64,000 nt of DNA, taken from NCBI RefSeq assembly GCF_001422245.1, contig NZ_LMMM01000008.1, positions 1 through 64,000 on the forward strand. Reading direction: 5' to 3'. This document shows, one piece after another, positions 16,318 to 24,588 of the stretch. This DNA is from Rhizobium sp. Leaf262 (GTDB taxonomy: Bacteria; Pseudomonadota; Alphaproteobacteria; Rhizobiales; Rhizobiaceae). The first letter of the stretch is position 1; every line of letters begins with the position of its first letter. Below the pieces are notes generated by a model, which was given only the letters and a program-made list of their open reading frames with translations, did not search any database and was not told the DNA's origin. The translations under genes and the position numbers were made by a program.

Positions 16318-17541
16318 TCAAGCCGACCGCTTTTCGGCTTCCCCGTTCAACCTCAGCAGTGCCATTACCATCGGTCCGAGCGAAAACTCCCCACGTGCTG
16401 CCCGGTTGGTGAGATCACGCAGATATCCGCCGGCGGAATTGATGTGCCCTGCCCTCTCCAGGATACAGGCGATCGCAACCGCTGCATTTTCCGGCCCCAT
16501 CGTTTCACACGCCTCCTGATAGGCCGACGGGCTGACCCCCAGCATCGACCTCACCACAACCGCGGCCGACATCAGATCTCGCCAACCACCCACAGTACCG
16601 GCTGGACCATAGTCGACAATCTGAGGGCATGCCTTCAGCACAACACCTAAAGGAAAGGCCTTCAGCGTCTCAGTTTGAGGTTGGCGTCTCTTGCTCGGCT
16701 TTTCGCCCTGCTCGTTTTTAGAGCTAGGTTCAAGTTCATTGAAGGATTCGGATTTTGAATTCTGTATGTGCTGCTCAATATGAGCATCATTGGTGCTATT
16801 AAATTCTGAATTTGACTGCGTATCCAACATATTAAGGATTTCCTCGCGCAGAAGTTCGAGTTCATCGAGGATACTTGCGACGTCAGCGATGGTTGGTGAG
16901 CGTGGAATGCGGGCAACGAGGTCGATGTACATAGCCTCGATTGCCATCCAGTCGCCGTCAGCCCCCTCCTCTATTGCCGCAGTAATGAGCTTGCGGACAT
17001 CCCGGCGGCAGATTGTCAGGTTCTCTTTCGCCTTACGGAAGGCGGAACGAGCCGCAACAACTTTCTGCGCGATGACAGCAAGCTCTTCAGACCGGGCAAG
17101 GATTGGCGAGAGGTCGAAGCCAAACGCGTTCTCGATCTCGCCAGCACCGTTCTTCCTCGCATAACGCTTGCCGTTGGCACTATCCTTGCGGACAATCAGG
17201 CCAGCATCGACCAGAAGCGCGAGATGTCGACGCAGCGTAGCGCCTGCCATGCCGTGGGCTCGAAGGATCAGTTGCGCGTTTGACGGAAACACGACGAGCT
17301 GCGCATCCTGGCACAATTCGTTTTCCGGGTAGAAGCTCAGAAGCGCGTCGAGCACAGCCAGGCTGTTCGACTGCAAGCCGAGCTCTTCTCTCGCTTCCGA
17401 AGCATCACGGAAGACTTTCCATTTCTCAACTGTTTTGCCCGCCTTGATATCATTCGTGGCCACTTGCCGCTTCACCAAGTCGAGCGTCATTGGCCGCCGC
17501 CCAAAGGGCGTCGTCACACTTCCTGTCTGCACTTCTTTCAC
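16318..17541 (-). CDS. repC: Replication initiator RepC
   Basis: A 407-residue RepC, the initiator of repABC replicons. The N-terminal region (residues ~20-170, starting TTPFGRRPMTLDLVKRQ and including GMAGATLRRHLALLVDAGLIVRKDSANGKRYARK) is the winged-helix DNA-binding half. The C-terminal part (AAVVVRSMLGVSPSAYQEACETMGPENAAVAIACILERA) is the conserved RepC tail. The origin of such plasmids usually lies within repC itself, in an A/T-rich part. Here 16730-16830 is the most A/T-rich stretch of the gene. Expression is limited by the antisense RNA encoded in the gap to repB. Confidence 0.95.
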   Translation of the reverse strand: MKEVQTGSVTTPFGRRPMTLDLVKRQVATNDIKAGKTVEKWKVFRDASEAREELGLQSNSLAVLDALLSFYPENELCQDAQLVVFPSNAQLILRAHGMAGATLRRHLALLVDAGLIVRKDSANGKRYARKNGAGEIENAFGFDLSPILARSEELAVIAQKVVAARSAFRKAKENLTICRRDVRKLITAAIEEGADGDWMAIEAMYIDLVARIPRSPTIADVASILDELELLREEILNMLDTQSNSEFNSTNDAHIEQHIQNSKSESFNELEPSSKNEQGEKPSKRRQPQTETLKAFPLGVVLKACPQIVDYGPAGTVGGWRDLMSAAVVVRSMLGVSPSAYQEACETMGPENAAVAIACILERAGHINSAGGYLRDLTNRAARGEFSLGPMVMALLRLNGEAEKRSA

Positions 17542-17589
17542 CTTCCAAAAGGCAAAGAAAATTGCTCACCCAAACGATGCCAAAGACTC

Positions 17590-17618
17590 TTGACTGTGAT
17601 TCGAGGAAATGCGATTCT
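17590..17618 (+). promoter_or_regulatory. Promoter of the repABC antisense RNA
   Basis: TTGACT, 17 bases, then GATTCT on the plus strand, opposite to repABC transcription, in the repB-repC gap. The -35 box and spacing are near consensus, as is usual for these constitutive countertranscript promoters. Confidence 0.6.
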
Positions 17619-17624
17619 CTTACT

Positions 17625-17678
17625 TGCTAGAGATCGAGAAGGGCTTCCACGGTTTACCGTTTGGGGGCCTTTTTCTTT
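17625..17678 (+). ncRNA. Antisense (countertranscribed) RNA of repABC
   Basis: The 143-bp gap between repB and repC holds, on the plus strand, a strong promoter (17590-17618) followed about 40 bases later by a hairpin with CCACGG and CCGTTTGG arms and then GGCCTTTTTCTTTT. This is the standard layout of the small incompatibility RNA that pairs with the repC leader and blocks repC expression. The exact start is estimated from the promoter. The end is set by the T run. Confidence 0.7.
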
Positions 17679-17684
17679 TGCGGT

Positions 17685-18728
17685 TCAGTCTCCACTTTGC
17701 TGTTGATCGTTTTCGAAAGCCTCGTAGAGCTTGTCGAGATTATTGGCGAGATAGGCGCCGAACGCGGCGGCCTGGTCCGAATTTTTGGGAGACTTCAGAG
17801 CGATAGTCACGCGCTTCCCGTCGCCTTTGATAGATGCTCGAACCAAGCTTCTTTCGCTTTCCCACGTTTGGACCGGCGATTTGGCTCCTGAGTTTACTGC
17901 GGTAAACTTTTCTCTAGGGACCAAACGCTCCAACATATCAAAACGAGCATCGGGAGCAGAAGCGACAAAATCAGGTTCGCGAAGAACAGACCGTACCTTG
18001 TCAGCCATGGCGTCTTCTGACACCGCCCCACCAAGAGAATACCAACGGTCGCGGCCTGGTGCCCTCGCCGCCTTCACAGTGTCGAGAATATCGGCAGGGA
18101 ATCGCTCGATAGCAGACAGCATCTTAGAGATTGTTGTCTTGTCAGCTCCAAGCGCCAACATGATAGTGTCTCGTCCGAAACCGCCTGTTTCCAGATTGTG
18201 TGCAAACATCGCTTTCTCGATGAAAGACAAGTCGGATCGCTGCGAATTCTCTTGTCCTTGGGCAATGACGTGATCACGGTCTTCCAGCGCCTTGACGACG
18301 GCACGAACAGGAATTCCGATCTCGCGGGCGGCTCGAACGCGGCGGTGACCAAATACGGTCTGATAGTGTCCTGCCCTTGTGGGGTGCGGACGAACCAATA
18401 TGGGGGTGTCCTGACCTCGGGCGCGTATAGCTTCGACAAGTTCTTGAAATTCCGCTTCGTCCATCGCAACGCGATCCGTGACGAACGAGCTATCGATCAA
18501 CCCCGTATCGAGCTTGATTACAGTCTCACCCTCGGCCAGACGTCTCTCGATCTCCTGTGCGGCATCTGCGCGCGCTGCGAGTTCGTCAATGCTTCTGGTT
18601 ACGGCACCAAGAGCACCCATTCCGCGCGTGGTCGTGCGGAAGCTCTCTTGAGGCTTTTCCTCGATACCGTCAGGGCTGGTCTGCTTGTCTTCATTCATAA
18701 TTCCAGACAAGATATTTTTACGAGCCAT
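17685..18728 (-). CDS. repB: Partition protein RepB
   Basis: A 347-residue ParB-family protein of repABC plasmids. Residues ~70-170 are the ParB/Srx-like domain (ILVRPHPTRAGHYQTVFGHRRVRAAREIG, then VIAQGQENSQRSDLSFIEKAMFA). It is followed by the helix-turn-helix (FGRDTIMLALGADKTTISKMLSAIERFP) that binds parS. The gene itself contains one parS-like palindrome (17892-17907), and another lies just before its start. It works with RepA to segregate the plasmid. The frame starts at ATG 18728, 45 bases after repA. Confidence 0.95.
   Translation of the reverse strand: MARKNILSGIMNEDKQTSPDGIEEKPQESFRTTTRGMGALGAVTRSIDELAARADAAQEIERRLAEGETVIKLDTGLIDSSFVTDRVAMDEAEFQELVEAIRARGQDTPILVRPHPTRAGHYQTVFGHRRVRAAREIGIPVRAVVKALEDRDHVIAQGQENSQRSDLSFIEKAMFAHNLETGGFGRDTIMLALGADKTTISKMLSAIERFPADILDTVKAARAPGRDRWYSLGGAVSEDAMADKVRSVLREPDFVASAPDARFDMLERLVPREKFTAVNSGAKSPVQTWESERSLVRASIKGDGKRVTIALKSPKNSDQAAAFGAYLANNLDKLYEAFENDQQQSGD
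17892..17907. promoter_or_regulatory. parS-like site inside repB
   Basis: GTTTACTGCGGTAAAC, arms GTTTAC/GTAAAC perfect. It is identical, in reverse orientation, to the site upstream of repA. It fits the GTT-N10-AAC type centromere of repABC plasmids. Confidence 0.75.
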
Positions 18729-18747
18729 GGTGCGCTCCCTGCCAAAA

Positions 18748-18763
18748 GTTTACTGCGGTAAAC
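18748..18763. promoter_or_regulatory. parS-like site between repA and repB
   Basis: GTTTACTGCGGTAAAC in the 45-bp gap between repA and repB, the same sequence and orientation as the site at 17892. RepB bound here may also modulate downstream expression. Confidence 0.8.
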
Positions 18764-18773
18764 TCAATACACA

Positions 18774-19988
18774 TCAGTTGCGGCCCCATGCTTTGTATAT
18801 CAAATCCAGCACTTCAGCATTTACCGCGTCCATTGCTTCGATAGCCCGGTCGTATGTTGAACGGGTGAATGCGGCACGCTCAACTTCGTAAAGCGTCTGG
18901 TTCGTCATCGCGGCGTCTGAGATCGCGACACTTCGCAACATGGGGTTCAGTAGAACATGGTTTTTGAACATGGAACGCATGAACGCCACCATCTGCGTCT
19001 GTGGCCCATCTTGCGGATCGTATCGAGTGACAAGATACCGGAGCCAGTCCAGATTCATGTTACCGCCGACATTCTTAAGCGTGCTGAGAATGTCGCCCAG
19101 CATCTGCAGGAACTGGCACATAGACATCACGTCCAGCATCTGCGGGTGAACTGTAATCAAGACCGCAGTCGCTGCACAGATCGCGCTCATCGTCAGAAAG
19201 CCAAGCTGGGGAGGGCAGTCGATAATCACCACGTCGTAATCGTATGCCACGGACGATAGAGCCTCATCGAGACGAGCGAAGAAAATCCGTCCGTAGTCCT
19301 TGCCTTTGCCTTGGGCTAGAATACGTGGGGTATCGTGTTCAAACTCCATCAGTTCAAGATTTCCAGGCACAAGATCGAGGTTGGGGAAATTGGTCTTGCG
19401 AATGATCTCGCTTAGCGGGCGCTGCTGTTCGTCATAGCGGATGGCGCCATAAAGGGTCTCGTTCTCATGCACATCGAACTCAGGCTGCAAACCATGGATT
19501 GCGGAGAGGGAGGCCTGCGGATCGAGATCGACGGCGAGCACGCGATGACCGGACAACGCGAGATACTGCGCCAAGTGTGCGGCACTTGTTGTCTTGCCGC
19601 TACCACCCTTAAAGTTGACGACCGCGATTACTTGTAGCTTCTCGCCGTTACGACGGTGAGGGACATAATGTGTTCCGGCTCTGCCGCTGTGCTCTAGGAA
19701 ATGACGCATCGCTTCCATCTGCGCCGCCGTATAAGACCGGCGACCGGAGGCGGTAACCTGGGGCTGCGGGCCTTTGCCTTCGAGGGACAGGTTCTTCAGG
19801 TAGCCACTTGTTACTCCAACAAAACGTGCAGCCTCTGCAAGCTGAAACTCGCGCAGGTCCTTCATCGCCCGTGGAGGATACATCTCCAAGCGATGCTGCT
19901 TCAATTTTTCCGACAGCTCTTGCGCCTGACCAATGATAAGTTGATCGACGTCAGAAATTGCCGTTTTATCGATATGAGCGATATTCAT
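18774..19988 (-). CDS. repA: Partition ATPase RepA
   Basis: A 404-residue ParA-type ATPase. An N-terminal helix-turn-helix (residues ~40-100, EFQLAEAARFVGVTSGYLKNLSLEGKGPQP) mediates autorepression. The deviant Walker A NFKGGSGKTTSAAHLAQYL is at ~130, and the Walker B/A' motif VVIIDCPPQLGFLTMSAI at ~230. It is the first gene of the repABC operon. I start at ATG 19988; a GTG at 20021 is possible but has no better ribosome site. A parS-like palindrome lies 130 bases upstream in the promoter region. Confidence 0.95.
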   Translation of the reverse strand: MNIAHIDKTAISDVDQLIIGQAQELSEKLKQHRLEMYPPRAMKDLREFQLAEAARFVGVTSGYLKNLSLEGKGPQPQVTASGRRSYTAAQMEAMRHFLEHSGRAGTHYVPHRRNGEKLQVIAVVNFKGGSGKTTSAAHLAQYLALSGHRVLAVDLDPQASLSAIHGLQPEFDVHENETLYGAIRYDEQQRPLSEIIRKTNFPNLDLVPGNLELMEFEHDTPRILAQGKGKDYGRIFFARLDEALSSVAYDYDVVIIDCPPQLGFLTMSAICAATAVLITVHPQMLDVMSMCQFLQMLGDILSTLKNVGGNMNLDWLRYLVTRYDPQDGPQTQMVAFMRSMFKNHVLLNPMLRSVAISDAAMTNQTLYEVERAAFTRSTYDRAIEAMDAVNAEVLDLIYKAWGRN

Positions 19989-20117
19989 CGCGAAAAACCT
20001 TAAATGCGTTTTCAAGCTCACACGAGCAAAGTAACCGCATTTAGACCCGATTCTACGAGTCTGGCAAGGAAAACAAAGTTAACCGAAAGTTAACAGGAAA
20101 ACTAAGGCGTATATCGA

Positions 20118-20133
20118 GTTTACCGCAGTAAAC
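20118..20133. promoter_or_regulatory. parS-like site upstream of repA
   Basis: GTTTACCGCAGTAAAC lies in the repA promoter region and is the third copy of the element. The orientation is opposite to the two sites inside the operon. RepA/RepB binding here probably controls operon transcription as well as partition. Confidence 0.8.
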
Positions 20134-20277
20134 TTTTTGGGGCGCTTTACGAAGCGATTCGGCAAACAGCGCATAGAGACAAGGCCAAATCTTCGTCGTA
20201 CCTGCGCTGCATCTTACGTCTGCCGCGCCAGCCGCCGGAGACGCTCACCATCAAAATCTTCATGTGACGGAGTCCCT

Positions 20278-20374
20278 GATTGTGAACCGGCTGGGGGTCC
20301 TTATGCCGATACGCACGACAACGCCTTGTTATTTCTCACGTTGACGGGTTTATTTCTGTACGCTTAATCACACC
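20278..20374 (+). repeat. Inverted repeat around repABC, right arm
   Basis: Reverse-complement counterpart of 13955-14050 (see that entry). Between this arm and the hypothetical gene at 20477 there is nothing else I can recognise. Confidence 0.7.
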
Positions 20375-20476
20375 CAATTAAAGCGGCACTTGTTTTCCTG
20401 CCTTTTGCAACGTCGCAGGATAGGGAAATTTTGCGCCAGCTGCGATATCCAGTGTTGGCGCAAAATCGATTGGCCA

Positions 20477-20923
20477 TCACGGAGATGTAATGGGTTTGTT
20501 CTCAAAGCGAATTCTAAAGTTTCGACGTTGGAAATCTTCTCTGAAACAGACGAAAACCAGTTCGAGATCTTGCAAAGCGTCTTTGCGTCCCAGGAGACTT
20601 AACGAAGCGACGATGACGCCGTTATAGCCGCGTGTGATACGAAATGCTGCATTGCGCATCGCGATGGCATCAGGATCTCCACGATCCTCACGACGGTCAT
20701 AGACAACCCAAAACCGGGCTGCTTTCCATGTCACTTCGAGCATTTCTCTGACGTTCGCAAGAAACTCTTCGCCGCTCATCGAGGGTCCCCACGACAAAGG
20801 CATCTCGCCGTCATCGTCCGCGACACTGAAATAGCCGTCGTATTCGCGACCGGTATTCAGCGCTTGCTCGATCTTTGCAAACGCCTGGTCTTCAGTCATC
20901 GTTGTTTTGAACAGGATTGTCAT
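20477..20923 (-). CDS. Hypothetical protein
   Basis: A 148-residue soluble protein. The N-terminal half is acidic (REYDGYFSVADDDGEMPLSWGPSMSGEEFLANVREML); the C-terminal half is beta-rich and basic (RKDALQDLELVFVCFREDFQRRNFRIRFENK). There is no signal peptide and no motif I recognise. It follows the tyrosine recombinase by 23 bases on the same strand and may be co-transcribed. The ribosome site is poor, so the start is uncertain. Confidence 0.45.
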   Translation of the reverse strand: MTILFKTTMTEDQAFAKIEQALNTGREYDGYFSVADDDGEMPLSWGPSMSGEEFLANVREMLEVTWKAARFWVVYDRREDRGDPDAIAMRNAAFRITRGYNGVIVASLSLLGRKDALQDLELVFVCFREDFQRRNFRIRFENKPITSP

Positions 20924-20946
20924 GGACTAAGTTCCGAGCCTTTCCG

Positions 20947-22074
20947 TCACAGCATTCTTGCCGCTCGACCGCTGCGCCGTGTGGCATGGTTGTAATAGCT
21001 CGATGCTTGCTGAACGGAACGATGGCGTGATTGCTCCATAGCCTCGGGGAGGGGAATGCCCCGGTTCGCGGCCTCCGTCAGATATCCGGATCGCAGGCCG
21101 TGCGCAGAAAACTCCCCCGGTTCCAGGCCGGCCATAACCACACGCTGTTTCAGGATCGCGTTGATGGCGCCCGGTTCCAGCGCATGTTTGGACAGATTTC
21201 CCCAGCGATCGATCTTGCGGAAAATGCTTCCGCTATCGATGCGCGCGGCCGTCATCCATGCATTCAATGCATCGACGGGCCGCCCCGTTAGATAAACAAC
21301 GTCGTCGTTTTCACTTCCGGACGTTTTTGTCCGGCCGAGATGAATGGAAAGCGAGGGGAGGGGAGGGGCGTTGTCGACTGCAATCGACACCTCGACGGTC
21401 AACTGTTCTTTGCGCAGCCCAGCGATTTCGCTGCGCCGACGACCACCGGAGGCAAACGCCACCATCAAAATTGCCCGGTCACGGACGTCGCGCAGGCTAT
21501 CGGAGCCGCAGGTCGCAAGGAGCTTTGCTAGGACGTCACCGGTCACAGCCTTAGCGCTTTTGCGTTTTCGCGGACGCGGCGTGGCACGGACAGCCAGGCG
21601 TATCGCCTGCTTGAGGGCAGGGGAGGAGAATACCCCTTGGTAGCCGCGCCATTTCGTCAGCGTCGACCAACTTGCCAACCGCCTGCGGACCGTATCGGGT
21701 GCGTGAGGGCCGACGGACTTGAGAAACCGTTGCTCGCGCAGAAGACGATCGACATTTTGCGGCATCCCGTGACCCAGATCGCTGATGCGCTTTTCGGGAT
21801 CCCACAGATGATGGGCAACGAATTTGAGCAGAAGAGCTTCAGGTGCCGGCCAGGGGAGCGAGGCTCCGGTTGCCGCGAGCGACCAAGCCTGCAAATAAGC
21901 AAGGTCTGACGTCAGTGCCCGCAGCGTGTTGGCACCCATGCCCTCATTGACCAGATGGCGAAGCGTCTCGATATCTTGATCGGTCAAAAGCTCCGCAAGT
22001 TCATCCCGACGCTCGAGCGGCAGGACTGCAGCAATCGTGTCGAGTTCACGCAAGCGGCGATCAAGACCACTCAT
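20947..22074 (-). CDS. Tyrosine recombinase (integrase)
   Basis: A 375-residue site-specific recombinase. The catalytic set is visible in the second half: first Arg in ASGGRRRSEIAGLRKEQL (~residue 210), HGLRSGY (~325), an Arg-His in EQSRHRSVQQAS and the nucleophile Tyr in SSYYNHAT near the end. The N-terminal half is the SAM-like core-binding domain. Its start overlaps the stop of the antitoxin-like gene upstream by four bases, so toxin-antitoxin genes and recombinase form one operon. It lies outside the 23-kb transposon and differs from the recombinase inside it. Confidence 0.85.
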   Translation of the reverse strand: MSGLDRRLRELDTIAAVLPLERRDELAELLTDQDIETLRHLVNEGMGANTLRALTSDLAYLQAWSLAATGASLPWPAPEALLLKFVAHHLWDPEKRISDLGHGMPQNVDRLLREQRFLKSVGPHAPDTVRRRLASWSTLTKWRGYQGVFSSPALKQAIRLAVRATPRPRKRKSAKAVTGDVLAKLLATCGSDSLRDVRDRAILMVAFASGGRRRSEIAGLRKEQLTVEVSIAVDNAPPLPSLSIHLGRTKTSGSENDDVVYLTGRPVDALNAWMTAARIDSGSIFRKIDRWGNLSKHALEPGAINAILKQRVVMAGLEPGEFSAHGLRSGYLTEAANRGIPLPEAMEQSRHRSVQQASSYYNHATRRSGRAARML

Positions 22075-22319
22075 ATTAGCAATCCATGCTCATCATCAAA
22101 GTCGTCGTGGTTGGATGTGGCTCCGACTGGAACGTTCTTGCGACCTTCTGCTGCAAGAGCCATGAACCTGTCCATCGACTCTTCTTTTTTCTCGATCGGT
22201 GTCAAGGTGGCAGTCGGCGTCCCGTCTCTACAAATCAGGATCTCATCACCGAGTAGCGTCAGCTCAATCAAATCCTCAAGCCGTTCTGCGGCCTCTGCTA
22301 TCTCGACAAACACTTTCAT
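22071..22319 (-). CDS. Phd/YefM-like antitoxin without its own toxin
   Basis: An 82-residue antitoxin-like protein. The N-terminal part (MKVFVEIAEAAERLEDLIELTLLGDEILICRDGTPTATLTPI) is the Phd/YefM DNA-binding fold. The tail SNHDDFDDEHGLLI resembles the toxin-wrapping tail of antitoxins paired with PIN toxins. In the usual order such a gene is followed by the PIN toxin, but here a recombinase follows with a four-base overlap. The ATG at 22319 is where homology begins. Confidence 0.7.
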   Translation of the reverse strand: MKVFVEIAEAAERLEDLIELTLLGDEILICRDGTPTATLTPIEKKEESMDRFMALAAEGRKNVPVGATSNHDDFDDEHGLLI

Positions 22320-22326
22320 CCCTGCC

Positions 22327-22704
22327 TCACCAGATCCGTTCGTGCAGCACAGTGTCGAACACGACATCCGTTGAGATCAGCGTGCAGTGTTCCAGTCTTG
22401 TCTGCGCCGCAAGAATGCGATCCCAGGGATCGCGATGGCCCCAGTCGAAGCTTGCTGCCAATTCGGCATGCAGATCGGTTATGGCGAGAGTCTGTAGGCC
22501 ACTGGCTGTCACGGCTGCCCGCAACTCCTGTGGCTTCAGGTCGAGCTTGTTCAGCCGCATCTTGTTATCCAGCTCATAGAACGAAACGGCGCTGACGAGG
22601 ACGACATTCGTCTTGTCCTCGATCAGCGCGCGCGCCCGTGCAGAAAGCCTTTCGCTGCCGATTGCCCACCAGTAGATCGCATGACTATCAAGCAGAATCT
22701 TCAT
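22327..22704 (-). CDS. PIN-domain (VapC-type) toxin
   Basis: A 125-residue PIN ribonuclease. The acidic residues that bind metal are present: Asp in LLDSHAIYWW (position 6), Glu in SFYELDNKMR (~44), Asp in DPWDRILAAQ (~95) and Asp in LISTDVVFD (~112). Toxins of this type cut tRNA or rRNA and stop growth. The gene overlaps the upstream Phd-like antitoxin by four bases (ATGA), forming a proper module, and is followed after seven bases by a second antitoxin-like gene. Confidence 0.85.
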   Translation of the reverse strand: MKILLDSHAIYWWAIGSERLSARARALIEDKTNVVLVSAVSFYELDNKMRLNKLDLKPQELRAAVTASGLQTLAITDLHAELAASFDWGHRDPWDRILAAQTRLEHCTLISTDVVFDTVLHERIW

Positions 22705-22988
22705 TGCGCTGTTTCGCCAGGCTTGTCCTGCCAGACACCGGTCTCGTCGTTCCAGTCGCCTGCGTCGATCGCAGCCTGCTCGGCATCAACAGTGTCGAAC
22801 AGGTCGTCGGGAAGGCCACGATGGCGCAAAAGGCCAAAGGGACGCTTATTACCATCAATGGCGGGTCCAATGCGGGCATAGATCTCGTTGCCGCGCATAA
22901 TGACAATTTCCTCGCCTTGGTTGGCACGCTCGAGGACTTCCGCAAAATTCTTGCGAGCCTCACTGATTTTGTAGCTGGTCTGGGCCAT
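22701..22988 (-). CDS. Phd/YefM-like antitoxin
   Basis: A 95-residue antitoxin: residues 1-50 (MAQTSYKISEARKNFAEVL ... GEEIVIMRGNEIYARIGP) are a Phd/YefM fold. The acidic tail (LFDTVDAEQAAIDAGDWND) would bind the PIN toxin encoded next. GGAG before ATG 22988 favours this start over one at 23006. It is the first gene of a four-gene operon ending with the recombinase. Confidence 0.75.
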   Translation of the reverse strand: MAQTSYKISEARKNFAEVLERANQGEEIVIMRGNEIYARIGPAIDGNKRPFGLLRHRGLPDDLFDTVDAEQAAIDAGDWNDETGVWQDKPGETAQ

Positions 22989-23166
22989 TGTGAGCTCCGA
23001 ATTCATTATCGGCGCGACTATATCATAGGCTACCAAACCGTACAATTAGAACGTACGCATAAGAATCGATAAGAGGTACTTATCGATGGTTAGAAGCGTA
23101 ACCCAGAACCGTACCATCTGACGGACACCAAATATCCACTGGCGTCCGTTTAACAAATCATTTACC

Positions 23167-23243
23167 ATGATTTCAATGGTTTACGATCTCACCAAATTAC
23201 CCATATTGAGCCTGCTGCGGCCGATTTCGGACGCGGCATCCGC
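23167..23243 (+). pseudogene. RHE_PE00001-type gene, 5' part (split by transposon)
   Basis: ATG at 23167 opens MISMVYDLTKLPILSLLRPISDAAS and then runs into the transposon tip at 23244. Joined to 46199 the frame continues exactly (GCA TCC GC + A CTG TCA CGT) into the rest of the protein. The complete gene would have 386 codons. This piece alone encodes 25 residues and no function. It is the evidence that fixes the left end of the 23-kb element. Confidence 0.85.
23239..23243. repeat. Target-site duplication, left copy (TCCGC)
   Basis: TCCGC directly before the left tip and again at 46194-46198 directly after the right tip. Five bases is the duplication made by Tn7/Tn5053-like transposases. Confidence 0.85.
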
Positions 23244-23342
23244 TGTGGCTTTTAGCTCCCGATTTCAATTGAAGCGCTAAGTGAGAAATCCGACATTGAA
23301 ATCTCCTCTTACGATTTCACTCCGGAGTGGGGGAGGGGCCAC

Positions 23343-24476
23343 CTAAAGCCCTGATGCCTTGGTCAGATTCACGCGGAAGCGATCCCGCCGGCGCTGATAT
23401 CTACGTGTCATCTCTGCTGATGCGTGCCCAAGCTGTTTCTGGACGTAACGCTCATCGACTTCAGCGGAAGAGGCCAAGCCCGCGCGAAGGGAATGGCCGG
23501 AGAACTTGAAGGCGCGTTCAATTTCGCTGAGATCGCCGCGGACGCCTGCGGCCATCGCGGCCCGCTTCACAAGCCGAGCGACCTCCTTGTCGTTCAGCCG
23601 TTCTGACCCAACTGCTTTCCCTTGCCCGGTGACCCGGCGAAACAGAGGGCCATGAGCCAGCTTGGCGAACTTGATCCAGGTCTCGATTGCGGCGACCGGG
23701 CAGGTCGCATCGGCCGAGCCGCGACCGACCTCGACCTCTCGCCAGCCGGTTTTACCGCGCAGGGTGAGGAGCATACCCTTGTCGAGGATCTCGATCCAAC
23801 CGCGACCGTCCTCAGTCTGGTCGGCCTTCAGATCGAGGCCGACGATCTCGGAGCGCCTAAGCCCTCCAGCAAAGCCGATGAGCAACATGGCCCGATCCCG
23901 CAGGCCGCGCAGAGAGCCGCGATCGAGCGTCTCGACCATGGCGATGATATCCTCAGCCATGACTGCTTCCTTCTGGATAGGTGGCTTGGCGTGGCTGTTG
24001 CGGATGCCGGCCATCACGGTGGCGATATGCCGGTCCTTGCGATCGAGCGAGATGCCACGCTGGGCATAGTTCCAGCTGAGGGAGGAGAGGCGTCGTTCGA
24101 TGGTTGAGACAGAGTTGGCTTTTGTACCCCGCTCAGCCGTGCCGGAGGCGCAGGCGGTGATATAGAGCCCGACGGTTTGTGGATGCGGGGGGAGGGGGCC
24201 CAGATTGGACCGCCGGCACCAAGCGGCAAAATGCTTCCAGTCCGAAGCGTAAGCCTTGCGGGTATTGGCGGAACTCGCGGCTTCGACATAACCCCGGGCG
24301 CGATCAGCAAGGCTTGCAAGATGGGCGGGCGTCTGGTCCTCGCCGACGAGAGAGGGGAGGGGGCTATCGCCAGACACCTCCCGCGCGGAAACATCACCGC
24401 CGGAGGCTGTTCTGAGAGACGGCGCTGAGGTCTCCTCGACGTTAATTTCGCTGTTCTGCTCGATGATTTGGGTCAT
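23343..24476 (-). CDS. Tyrosine recombinase of the transposon
   Basis: A 377-residue site-specific recombinase. After a ~60-residue low-complexity head comes the core-binding domain (SSANTRKAYASDWKHFAAWCRR). The catalytic residues follow: Arg in GFAGGLRRSEIVGL, HSLRAGLASSAE, LGHASAEMTRRYQRR with the nucleophile Tyr. It ends 100 bases from the left tip and reads towards it. Divergent from it start DUF1403 and ScpB-like genes, an arrangement I recall from transposon-borne modules of rhizobia. It may resolve cointegrates, taking the place of a serine resolvase. Confidence 0.85.
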   Translation of the reverse strand: MTQIIEQNSEINVEETSAPSLRTASGGDVSAREVSGDSPLPSLVGEDQTPAHLASLADRARGYVEAASSANTRKAYASDWKHFAAWCRRSNLGPLPPHPQTVGLYITACASGTAERGTKANSVSTIERRLSSLSWNYAQRGISLDRKDRHIATVMAGIRNSHAKPPIQKEAVMAEDIIAMVETLDRGSLRGLRDRAMLLIGFAGGLRRSEIVGLDLKADQTEDGRGWIEILDKGMLLTLRGKTGWREVEVGRGSADATCPVAAIETWIKFAKLAHGPLFRRVTGQGKAVGSERLNDKEVARLVKRAAMAAGVRGDLSEIERAFKFSGHSLRAGLASSAEVDERYVQKQLGHASAEMTRRYQRRRDRFRVNLTKASGL

Positions 24477-24497
24477 TCTCTATATAAAGAACAATAT

Positions 24498-24522
24498 GTC
24501 CGATAATGCAAGATTATCGGAC
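24498..24522. promoter_or_regulatory. Perfect 10-bp palindrome, candidate recombination core or operator
   Basis: GTCCGATAAT and ATTATCGGAC are separated by five bases, midway between the divergent starts of the recombinase (24476) and DUF1403 gene (24589). Two ~10-bp arms around a short centre is the geometry of a core site for a tyrosine recombinase, and also of an operator for autoregulation. Sequence alone does not decide. Confidence 0.55.
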
Positions 24523-24588
24523 GTTTTATCTTCGCGATAGGCTGTGCGGTTTATAACGAAAAAGTAGCACAAACTGCACATCTGATTT

